A stretch of 12,673 nt of DNA from Streptosporangiaceae bacterium (GTDB lineage: Bacteria > Actinomycetota > Actinomycetes > Streptosporangiales > Streptosporangiaceae). The stretch lies in the NCBI GenBank assembly GCA_025934635.1, contig JAICWX010000253.1:1-12673 (forward strand), written 5' to 3'. This document shows positions 1 through 5,966 of this stretch, in pieces (within the stretch, counting starts at the first letter, position 1; every line of letters begins with the position of its first letter). The notes beneath the pieces were generated by a model that did not search any database, was not told where the DNA came from, and saw nothing but the letters and a program-made list of their open reading frames with translations. The position numbers and the translations under genes are program-made.

Positions 1-380
1 ATCGCCGGCTGAGGAAGCTCCTGCGGATCCTCGCGGATATCGGTGCGGAGCCGGAGGTTGCCGAGCAGACGCAGTCCGAACCGTCGCTGGACTTTGCCTG
101 GGGCCCAGTGCCCGACGGCGCCTCGCCGGCCCGGGAGTGGGAGAACGCCTGGCTGGAACAGCCCGTGGCCGTGCTGGAATTTCATTCCCCGCGGCACGCC
201 GCGGCGCGCGCCGCCGAGGGCGGCATGGTAGAGACACTCCGGCTGGAGAGCCTGCTGCGCCAGCTCGAGTACCAGGCCGGCCTGGCCGCTGCGCGCGGCG
301 AACGACCGATCGACACCAGCTGGCTGCGCACCGAACTCGGCCTCACCGCCCCGCTCAGCGAACGCCTGCCATTCACGTAA
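1..380 (+). CDS. 3' end of uncharacterised protein, paralogue of the 10340-12358 gene
   Basis: Frame 3 is open from the window edge to a TAA at 378-380, giving the last 125 residues or so of a protein whose start lies outside the window. It aligns without any gap to the end of the gene at 10340-12358 (position 1 matches 11979, and the two stop codons match). By hand count about 332 of 380 bases agree, roughly 87%. Shared landmarks are the RRLRKLLRILADIG helix, FAWGPVPDGASPAREWE, WLEQPVAVLEFHSPRHAA and the terminal WLRTELGL. Function is unknown; see the full-length copy for what can be said about the family. The stop overlaps by 8 bases the 3' end of the convergent TetR gene, and similarity to the paralogue stops at the stop codon. 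Codon use looks normal, so this is probably an intact gene cut by the window edge. Confidence 0.85.
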   Translation, partial: RRLRKLLRILADIGAEPEVAEQTQSEPSLDFAWGPVPDGASPAREWENAWLEQPVAVLEFHSPRHAAARAAEGGMVETLRLESLLRQLEYQAGLAAARGERPIDTSWLRTELGLTAPLSERLPFT

Positions 381-972
381 GTTGCTGGCGGATGCCGTCG
401 AGGAAGAGCTGGAGGCCGTAGCCGAACCGCTCGGCCGGATCGGCGGTAAAGGCGGTGGCGGCCAGCTTGTTCTCGACCCCGTCCACGGTCAGCCTCGGCT
501 CCCAGGCGCCGCGCTCGGTCAGTTCGAGCTGTGCTTGTTCTTCGATGGTGTGGCCGAGCACGAAGTGGAACGCGGCAAAGGTGGCCCAGCCGGCCCGTTC
601 GGGCGGCAGCCCGGCGTCCTGGAGGATCTCGATGGCGACGTTGCCGAGCAAGATGGTATTGGGCTCGGCCACGTAGGTGCCGGCCATGACCCGGGCGCCA
701 TCACGGTGGGACAGGAGCACCTGGCGTAGCCGCCAGCCCAGGGCCGCGAACTGCTCGTCCCACGACCCGGTCGGCCGTTCGGCGGTGAAGCCTTCGAGGA
801 ACCGGTCGGCCATCGCGTCGAGCAGGGCCTGCTTGCCCGCGAAGTGCCAGTAGAGAGCGCCTGGCTGCACGCCCAGACGGGTGGCGAGCTTGCGCATCGT
901 CAGCGCGTCTAGTCCGTCGGCGTCGAGCAGTTCAATCGCCACATCCACCACGTGCTCGCGGCGCAACCGCAT
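373..972 (-). CDS. TetR-family transcriptional repressor
   Basis: A 199-residue protein with an N-terminal TetR helix-turn-helix at about residues 23-45 (ALTMRKLATRLGVQPGALYWHF, of which TMRKLATRLGVQPGALYWHF is the helix-turn-helix core). The wording VQPGALYWHFxxKQALLDAMAD is typical of the subgroup containing classical tetracycline repressors, whose C-terminal half is a ligand-binding TetR_C domain. The start ATG (complement of 970-972) has a strong Shine-Dalgarno stretch, GAGGAGGGAG, just upstream. It is divergent from the transporter/oxidase pair at 1111-3884, and the gap between them carries two identical dyads. From family knowledge and layout I infer that it represses that operon, probably itself as well, and releases DNA when it binds a substrate of the pump. 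Its 3' end overlaps the convergent gene 1-380 by 8 bases. Ligand unknown. Confidence 0.93.
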   Translation of the reverse strand: MRLRREHVVDVAIELLDADGLDALTMRKLATRLGVQPGALYWHFAGKQALLDAMADRFLEGFTAERPTGSWDEQFAALGWRLRQVLLSHRDGARVMAGTYVAEPNTILLGNVAIEILQDAGLPPERAGWATFAAFHFVLGHTIEEQAQLELTERGAWEPRLTVDGVENKLAATAFTADPAERFGYGLQLFLDGIRQQLT

Positions 973-1040
973 CCGGCTCCCTCCTCATCCTCGGGTCAGC
1001 CTGTCGGGCTCGCTTGACTCCTCAGCCTAGCCTAATTAAC

Positions 1041-1069
1041 TTGAACTTGTTCAACTTGAACTTGTTCAA
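1041..1069. promoter_or_regulatory. Tandem palindromic operators between tetR and the MFS gene
   Basis: Two identical copies of TTGAACTTGTTCAA lie at 1041-1054 and 1056-1069. Each is a perfect 6-bp inverted repeat (TTGAAC/GTTCAA) around a 2-base centre. With the linking C they make a tandem 15-bp direct repeat (1040-1054, 1055-1069). TetR dimers typically bind short dyads like this in the gap between divergent genes. TTGAAC also matches a sigma-70-type -35 box on either strand. A possible + strand pair is TTGAAC 1041-1046 with TTCAAT 1065-1070 (18-bp spacer); on the - strand TAGGCT-like hexamers occur in 1021-1034. Binding here would therefore block both promoters. The dyads are seen; the binding protein is inferred. 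Confidence 0.75.
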
Positions 1070-1110
1070 TAAGTCAGGACCGACGAGATCTAGTCGAAGG
1101 AGTCGCTGTC

Positions 1111-2550
1111 ATGTCCCACCCCAGAACCGTCGCGCCGGAGACCTCGGCCGGCCCAGGCGCCCGGTCCCACGTGCCGCCCGGCGTCATCCTGGCCATCGCG
1201 TGCGTGGCCAACTTCATGGTCATCATCGACACGTCGATCGTGAACGTCGCCCTGCCCGCCATGAAGACCGCCCTCGGGCTCTCGGCCGCCGATCAGCAGT
1301 GGGTGGTCGATGCCTACCTGATCACCTTCGGCGGGTTCCTGCTCCTCGCCGCCCGGGCCGGTGACCTGTTCGGCCGCAAGGGCGTGTTCCAGGCCGGCCT
1401 GACGGTCTTCACCGCCGCCAGCCTGGCCGGCGGCCTGGCCCAGAGTCCCTGGCTGCTGATCGCGGCCCGCGTCCTGCAAGGCATCGGCGCCGCCGCGCTG
1501 GCCTCGTCGAGCCTGAGCCTGATCACCGCCAGCCACCCCGAAGGCCCGGCCCGTACCCGCGCCCTGACCCTGTGGGCTGCGGTGGGATCTTCGGCCGGCG
1601 CCGTGGGGGTCGTGCTTGGCGGCCTGCTCACCACCGAACTTTCCTGGCGGTACGTGCTGTTCATCAACGTCCCCATCGGCGTCGCGTTGCTCATCGCCAC
1701 TGCGGCCAGCCCGGTGCTGTCACCGCCCAGTCGTGACGGGACCCGCCTTGACCTGCCGGGCGCGCTCACCGTCACCGCCGGGGTCAGCGCACTGGTCTTC
1801 GCCGTCTCCCAGGCCCCCAGCCAGGGGTGGGGGTCGGCCTCCGTACTCGCCGCCGTGACCGCCGCGATGGTTCTCCTGACCTCGTTCGTCCTGATCGAGG
1901 CGCGCAGCGCGGCCCCGCTGGTCCCGCTCGGCATCCTCAGGCGGCGCCGCCTGGCCGTGGGCAATACCCTCATGGCCTGCCTGGGCGTGGTCATGACCAG
2001 CGGCTTTTTCTTCCTGTCGCTCTACTTCCAGCAGCTCCTCGGGTACAGCGCGCTGCGCACCGGGGCGGCCATCGTCCCCATGACCGTGCTGCTGGCGGCC
2101 GGACCGCTGGTAGCCAAGCGGCTCCTGCCGCGCTTCGGCCCCCGCCTCCTGACCCTGGCCGGCGGGATGCTCACCACGGCCGGGATGGCCTGGATGTCCC
2201 GGCTCCCCGACCGCTCCGACTACCTGGCCCGCGTCCTCGGTCCCATGCTGGTCACCGCGGCCGGCATCGGGCTCATGCTGCTGCCGCTGGCCGCATCGGC
2301 CACGGCCGGCATCGAGACCCGCTACGCCGGGCTCGCCTCCGGCCTGTTCAACACGGCTCGCCAGCTCGGCGGCGCCATCGGCCTCGCCGCGCTCGTCACC
2401 ATCGCCGCCACCGCTACCCGCCACAGCCAGCTCGCCAGCCCCGCGGCCGCCACCGTCCACGGCTACCGCATCGCCCTGCTCAGCTGCGCGGCCGTCAGCC
2501 TGGCCGCGGTCCTCACCGCCCTCCTGCTGCCCAAGGGAAAAACATCATGA
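1111..2550 (+). CDS. MFS drug/H+ antiporter, DHA2 (14-TM) family
   Basis: A 479-residue, strongly hydrophobic protein of normal length for 14-helix DHA2 (EmrB/QacA-like) exporters. Family motifs are visible: DTSIVNVALPAMKTALGLS at the end of the first helix (motif D1), RAGDLFGRKGVFQAG at about residues 82-96 (motif A loop between helices 2 and 3), and GSSAGAVGVVLGGLL followed by SWRYVLFINVPIGV from about residue 154 (motif C, the antiporter signature). It should sit in the cytoplasmic membrane and exchange protons for a hydrophobic drug-like compound. The ATG at 1111 has AAGGAG at 1097-1102, a good spacing. Its stop (2548-2550) overlaps the ATG of the oxidase gene as ATGA, so the two are translationally coupled. 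Regulation is probably by the divergent TetR. Substrate cannot be read from sequence. Confidence 0.94.
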   Translation: MSHPRTVAPETSAGPGARSHVPPGVILAIACVANFMVIIDTSIVNVALPAMKTALGLSAADQQWVVDAYLITFGGFLLLAARAGDLFGRKGVFQAGLTVFTAASLAGGLAQSPWLLIAARVLQGIGAAALASSSLSLITASHPEGPARTRALTLWAAVGSSAGAVGVVLGGLLTTELSWRYVLFINVPIGVALLIATAASPVLSPPSRDGTRLDLPGALTVTAGVSALVFAVSQAPSQGWGSASVLAAVTAAMVLLTSFVLIEARSAAPLVPLGILRRRRLAVGNTLMACLGVVMTSGFFFLSLYFQQLLGYSALRTGAAIVPMTVLLAAGPLVAKRLLPRFGPRLLTLAGGMLTTAGMAWMSRLPDRSDYLARVLGPMLVTAAGIGLMLLPLAASATAGIETRYAGLASGLFNTARQLGGAIGLAALVTIAATATRHSQLASPAAATVHGYRIALLSCAAVSLAAVLTALLLPKGKTS

Positions 2551-3884
2551 GCTCAGCACTCGGAACCCTCCGCCGTGACTTCGGCGGCGACGTCATCGAA
2601 CCCGGCCGAGCGGACTACGAACCAGCCCGCCGCACCCTCCTGGCCTCGGGTAACCCGGCCTGTGTGCTACGGCCCGGGAGCGTCAGGGACGTGCAAGCCG
2701 GGGTCAGGTTCGCCGCCCGCACCGGGCTCTCGCTGTCCGTGCGCGGCGGCGGCCACGGCTTCCCGGGCTTCGGCACCAACGACGGCGGCATCGTGATCGA
2801 CCTCAGCCGGCTCGCGGACGTGGAGATCATCGACAAAGAACGGCACCTGGTCCGGATCGGCGGCGGCGCCACCTGGGGTCAGGTCGCGGCGGCCCTGGCC
2901 CCGCACGGCCTGGCGATCTCCTCGGGCGACACCAAGAGCGTCGGTGTCGGCGGCCTGACCCTCGCCGGCGGCATCGGCTGGAAGGTCAGGAAGCACGGCC
3001 TGGCCCTGGACAGCGTGGTTGCCGCGGACGTGGTCACGGCCGGCGGAGACGTCGTGCCCGCGAGCGCCGCGCAGAACCCCGGACTGTTCTGGGCTATCCG
3101 CGGCGGCGGCGGCAATTTCGGGATCGTGACCGCCTTCGATTTCGCGGCGCACCCGACGACGGACGTCTTCTACGGCACGATCACCTTCCCGGCCTCCGAG
3201 GCCGCCACCGTGATCCAGGGCTGGGCCGACTACCTCCGGACCGCCCCGGACGAGCTCACCTCCACCGCGGATCTCGCCAACCCGTTCCGCGGACCCGAAG
3301 CACCGGTCGAGATCCACGTCGCCTTCGACGGCGACGACCCGGAACTCGCGGCCCAGGCCATCGACCCGATCCGCCGGCTCGGCCCGGTGCTCGCCGACGA
3401 TGTCGCGCCGCGACCCTACGCGGACACGCTCGCGGATGCCCCGCCCCCGCCGCCTGGCCTGAAGTTCGCCATCCGCAGCGCCTTCGTCGACAAGGAATCG
3501 GTGCCCGCGGTCCTCCAGCTCCTGGCCGAGGTCAGGGCAACGGAGCAGTCGCCGTTCATCGCCGTCCGCAGCATCGGCGGCGCGGTATCCCGGGTCCCCG
3601 ACGACAGCACCGCCTACGCGCACCGCCAGGCGGAGCTGATGGTCGTGACGACCAGCGCGGGTCCGGAGCCGGCCGTCGAGGCCGCCCGTCCCGCCTGGGA
3701 AGCGATCTGGGCGAGGCTCGCACCGCACGTCGGCGGCGCCTACGCCAACTTCCTGTCGGCTGCCACCGCGGCTGATGTCGCCGCGATCTACCCGCCGGAG
3801 GTCTACCGCCGGCTGGCGGCGGTCAAGCGCCAGTACGACCCCGGCAACCTGTTCGCCCGCAACCACAACATCCGGCCGCATTAA
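2547..3884 (+). CDS. FAD-linked oxidoreductase, berberine-bridge-enzyme type (PCMH FAD-binding + BBE)
   Basis: A 445-residue protein. Residues about 35-200 form the PCMH-type FAD domain: VRGGGHGFPGFG holds His70, the expected site of 8-alpha-histidyl FAD attachment, and FWAIRGGGGNFGIVTAFDF is at about 181-199. The C-terminus (YRRLAAVKRQYDPGNLFARNHNI) is the BBE domain. In bicovalent members a cysteine precedes the VGxGGLTLxGG loop; here the stretch is SSGDTKSVGVGGLTLAGGIGW with no cysteine, so flavin attachment is probably through histidine only. The start overlaps the transporter stop (ATGA), with AAGGGA upstream. A longer in-frame extension into the transporter gene is possible but is only its shadow. 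Such enzymes oxidise alcohols, sugars or reduced drug rings with O2; pairing with an exporter recalls resistance oxidases such as mitomycin McrA, but that is analogy, not proof. Confidence 0.92.
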   Translation: MSSALGTLRRDFGGDVIEPGRADYEPARRTLLASGNPACVLRPGSVRDVQAGVRFAARTGLSLSVRGGGHGFPGFGTNDGGIVIDLSRLADVEIIDKERHLVRIGGGATWGQVAAALAPHGLAISSGDTKSVGVGGLTLAGGIGWKVRKHGLALDSVVAADVVTAGGDVVPASAAQNPGLFWAIRGGGGNFGIVTAFDFAAHPTTDVFYGTITFPASEAATVIQGWADYLRTAPDELTSTADLANPFRGPEAPVEIHVAFDGDDPELAAQAIDPIRRLGPVLADDVAPRPYADTLADAPPPPPGLKFAIRSAFVDKESVPAVLQLLAEVRATEQSPFIAVRSIGGAVSRVPDDSTAYAHRQAELMVVTTSAGPEPAVEAARPAWEAIWARLAPHVGGAYANFLSAATAADVAAIYPPEVYRRLAAVKRQYDPGNLFARNHNIRPH

Positions 3885-3897
3885 CCGGATTCGTGTT

Positions 3898-4044
3898 TCA
3901 CAGCGCCTGGAGGAAGGTGTCGAGCGCCGTTTCCAGCGGGCGCAGGTCGCGCTGGACCTGGGCGAGGAGCAGGCCGCCCTGGAGGGTGGCCAGGAGGGTG
4001 ACGGCGAGGGCGTCCGGGTCGGCGCCGCCCGGGAGCTGCCCGGC
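3898..4044 (-). pseudogene. C-terminal remnant of a second TetR/AcrR-family repressor
   Basis: On the minus strand the reading frame ending at a TGA (complement of 3898-3900) gives GQLPGGADPDALAVTLLATL followed by QGGLLLAQVQRDLRPLETAL and DTFLQAL. This is the usual last helix pair of AcrR-like TetR proteins (GQLP.GADP..LA..LLA..QGG.LLAQ...). Upstream of about 4044 the frame turns into glycine-rich sequence with no TetR features, and no helix-turn-helix is present anywhere nearby, so about three quarters of the gene is missing. The remaining part abuts the truncated NmrA-like gene on the other strand. In intact loci TetR genes are often divergent from NmrA-like genes, so one deletion over the shared promoter explains both losses. 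It is distinct from the intact TetR at 373-972. Confidence 0.75.
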
Positions 4045-4470
4045 CTGGCCCCCGCCATCGCCGCCACCAGCAGCTTCGGCTCCGCCGCGGGCAACGGCCG
4101 GGCCGGGCTGGCCGACGCCCGCGACGTCGGCGCCGTGGCCGCGGCCATCGCCGCCTCCCCGGTGCCGCACGCCGGGAAGACCTACTGGCTCACCGGCCCG
4201 GAACTCCTGTCCAACTACGACGTGGCCGCCGTCCTGTCGAAGCTCCTCGGCCGGACCATCACCTACACCGAGCTCACCTTCGAGGAGAACAAGGACGCGA
4301 TGATCCGGGCCGGCGTCCCCGAGCCGATCGCGCAGCAGAACGCCCAGGCATTCAGCCTCACCGCCGACGGCGACGCCGCCTGGATCACCGACGACGTCCC
4401 GGCCGTCCTCGGCCGCCCCGCCCGCTCCTTCGAGCAGTTCACCGCCGACCACGCCGCCGCGTTCTCCTAG
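4045..4470 (+). pseudogene. C-terminal remnant of an NmrA-like NAD(P)-binding (atypical SDR) protein
   Basis: Frame 1 reads LAPAIAATSSFGSAAGNGRA, then GLADARDVGAVAAAIAASPV, PHAGKTYWLTGPELLSNYDV, and ends PARSFEQFTADHAAAFS at a TAG (4468-4470). That is the standard second half of NmrA/NAD(P)H-binding atypical SDRs: the DARDVG segment, the GKTYxLTGPE segment and the SFEQFxxDHAAAF tail. The first half, including the GxxGxxG cofactor-binding loop, is absent, so it cannot bind NAD(P) normally. No start codon with a ribosome site exists at the break; frame 1 only stays open backwards into the oxidase gene. The coding quality of what remains is good, so the deletion is probably recent. The break point with the TetR remnant is at about 4036-4050. 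Confidence 0.8.
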
Positions 4471-4514
4471 CCCTCACGCCCGCCGGCGCTGGCCCGAGCG
4501 CCCGGGAAAGCAGG

Positions 4515-4589
4515 ACCGGCCCGCTGAAACCTGACCGGCCGCATCCCATCCCGCCGTAGTCCGGCACCGAACGAGTTCCGTACCCGCCC
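4515..4589 (+). repeat. Dispersed repeat, copy A (long form)
   Basis: This copy shares about 70 bases with copy D at 12447-12521: GGCCCGCT, CCTGACC, a pyrimidine-rich run and then CCCGCCGTAGTCCGGCACCG, ending in AACGAGTTCCGTACCCGCCC. After CCTGACC, 47 of 53 bases match copy D by hand count; A has two extra bases before it. The core (CACCGAACGAGTTTCGTCCC in consensus) also occurs at 8248 and 9560. All four copies have the same orientation. No conserved hairpin, open frame or terminal inverted repeats were found in it, so its nature is unknown. Confidence 0.8.
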
Positions 4590-4689
4590 CGGCAACCATC
4601 GACGCCGTTCAGGTCCCGATGAAAGTCTCGATGGATACGACAATGAGCGGCGCCTCAGGCAGCTGTTCCCGGCCTGGCCAGTGCAGGAG

Positions 4690-4799
4690 GCAGTGTCGGA
4701 CACGACCAGGTCGGTCACCGTGGTCGGCTGGTCGCGGGCGGCCAGCAGCACGAACCCGAAGGCGGGCCGGACGTCGGTCCAGCCCAGCGCCCGCAGCCC
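4690..4799 (-). pseudogene. Internal fragment of a MarR-family regulator
   Basis: The minus strand reads GLRALGWTDVRPAFGFVLLA then ARDQPTTVTDLVV. This is the pattern seen at about residues 25-60 of many actinobacterial MarR proteins (LG.TDLRP.HGFVL.AL.D.PTTVTDLA..LG), the stretch leading into the winged helix. The recognition helix (usually T-K-Q-A-A or similar) is replaced by unrelated SDTASCTGQAG, and no sensible N-terminus precedes the fragment, so both ends are lost. It is too short to prove; other short helical regulators could give a similar look. It lies just upstream of the divergent sulfotransferase gene, so it may once have regulated it or another lost neighbour. Confidence 0.45.
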
Positions 4800-4933
4800 G
4801 CCATGCGAGTGGCTACGACGGCCTGAAGTGGCCCCGCTGGGCGGGTTGCGCAGCGGCGCCGCTGTTACCACCGAGGTGCGCGCCGCGCTCCGGTCATTGT
4901 GCTAGCGGGATGTCCCAGTTATTGACGGCACGG

Positions 4934-4963
4934 TTGACGGCCCGATCTGGTTGCTGTCATTCT
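4934..4963 (+). promoter_or_regulatory. Probable promoter of the sulfotransferase gene, leaderless transcript
   Basis: TTGACG at 4934-4939 (a second TTGACG lies at 4922-4927) is followed after 18 bases by CATTCT at 4958-4963, a fair -10 hexamer. A transcript from this pair would begin at about 4970, which is the A of the sulfotransferase ATG. No Shine-Dalgarno sequence is visible between 4950 and 4969. Both facts fit a leaderless mRNA, common in actinomycetes. The hexamers are seen; the start site is inferred. Confidence 0.45.
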
Positions 4964-4969
4964 CCCCGC

Positions 4970-5917
4970 ATGGGCATAGGGGAACGCGTTCGCTACCAGA
5001 CCTCCTTTACGGACTCGGCCCGCTGGGATGGGTTCGTGTTCCGTCCCGGTGACATCGTGATCAGCACCCCGGCGAAGTGCGGGACGACCTGGCTGCAGAT
5101 GATCTGCGCCCTGGAGATCTTCAAAAGCGTGGCATTCGGCCGGCCGCTCGACCAGATCTCGCCGTGGCTGGACGTGCTGCTGCGCCCGCTCACCGCAGTG
5201 CTGGCTGACCTCGAGGCACAGGCGCACCGGCGATTCATCAAGACCCATACGCCCCTCGACGGGTTGCCGTTCGACGACCGGGTCACCTACCTGTGCGCAA
5301 GCCGGGACCCCCGGGATGTGGCCCTGTCCCTTGACAGCCATGCCGCCAACACCGACCGGGCCGTGTCCCTCGCATTGCGGGAGGATGTCGTGGGCGCCGT
5401 GGTCCTTGACGAGCTGCTGGCCGCCGCTCCATCCCTGCCGAGCGGGACCGCCCGCGAGCGCTTCTGGTCCTGGGTCAATCCGGCCGCGCCCGGGAAGGCC
5501 GTGTCCGACCTGGAGATCATGCTTCACCATCTGGACACGTTCTGGCAGGTCCGTGACCAGCCGAACATCGTGCTGCTGCGCTACGAGGACCTCCTTGATG
5601 ACCTCGAAGGGCAGATGCGCTACATAGCCGCCCGGCTCGGGATCACCATCACCGAGACAGCCTGGCCCGACCTGGTCCAGGCCGCCACGTTCGCGGTCAT
5701 GAAGGGCCGGGCCGGCGAGCTCGCGCCCGAAGCCAGTCACGACGGCTTCTATCACGACCGCAGCCAGTTCTTCCACAGCGGATCAACAGGCCAGTGGCGG
5801 CAGGTCCTCAGCGAGGAGGAGCTTCCCCGGTACGCCGCCCGGGTCGCCGAATGCGCGCCCGCGGACCTTGCCGCCTGGATCCACCGGCCCGCGCTGCCGG
5901 CGGCAGGCAACCTGTAA
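4970..5917 (+). CDS. PAPS-dependent sulfotransferase (Sulfotransfer_1 family)
   Basis: A 315-residue cytosolic-type sulfotransferase of normal length. It has the 5'-phosphosulfate loop PAKCGTTWLQ (about residues 34-43), the KTHTPLDGLPF segment (91-101) whose histidine is the usual catalytic base, and the 3'-phosphate motif YLCASRDPRDVALS (107-120). The C-terminal FFHSGSTGQWRQ (about 265-276) matches the family's RKGxxGDWK region, although the usual lysine/arginine before GxxG is replaced by serine. It should move a sulfuryl group from PAPS to a hydroxyl or amine of a small molecule; the acceptor is unknown. I start at the ATG at 4970 because family similarity begins there; frame 2 is open further upstream but codes for nothing sensible. 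It stands alone, convergent with the glycosidase-like gene, with stop codons 49 bases apart. Confidence 0.92.
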   Translation: MGIGERVRYQTSFTDSARWDGFVFRPGDIVISTPAKCGTTWLQMICALEIFKSVAFGRPLDQISPWLDVLLRPLTAVLADLEAQAHRRFIKTHTPLDGLPFDDRVTYLCASRDPRDVALSLDSHAANTDRAVSLALREDVVGAVVLDELLAAAPSLPSGTARERFWSWVNPAAPGKAVSDLEIMLHHLDTFWQVRDQPNIVLLRYEDLLDDLEGQMRYIAARLGITITETAWPDLVQAATFAVMKGRAGELAPEASHDGFYHDRSQFFHSGSTGQWRQVLSEEELPRYAARVAECAPADLAAWIHRPALPAAGNL

Positions 5918-5966
5918 ACGGCGCGGTGCATGAGTGAGGAGGGCTCAACGGGGCCCTGGATACGAG

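Larger units (their letters stand above)
4471..4969. other. 499-base stretch without an intact gene
   Basis: Between the NmrA remnant and the sulfotransferase no intact gene was found. It contains repeat copy A (4515-4589), a MarR-like fragment on the minus strand (4690-4799) and a probable sulfotransferase promoter (4934-4963). Nothing recognisable is seen in 4590-4689 or 4800-4920. Frames stay open across parts of it on both strands only because the DNA is GC-rich; their translations are arginine/proline-rich and lack family features. Confidence 0.6.

Noticed and set aside
1827..2546. Long + strand frame running into the FAD oxidase from inside the transporter gene
   Set aside because: Its translation is arginine/proline-rich and lies over the transporter in another frame; oxidase similarity begins at the ATG at 2547.
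2667..4148. 493-codon minus-strand frame opposite the oxidase
   Set aside because: Open only because of third-position G/C bias; glycine/arginine-rich with no family features, and the + strand gene is clear. The TetR remnant at 3898-4044 is in a different minus-strand frame.
4619..4969. N-terminal extension of the sulfotransferase
   Set aside because: The extra 117 residues have low-complexity cysteine/arginine/proline composition; family length and motifs fit a start at 4970.
5918..5966. Terminator between the convergent sulfotransferase and glycosidase-like genes
   Set aside because: Only 4-bp stems (such as GGGC/GCCC) could be drawn, too weak to call.
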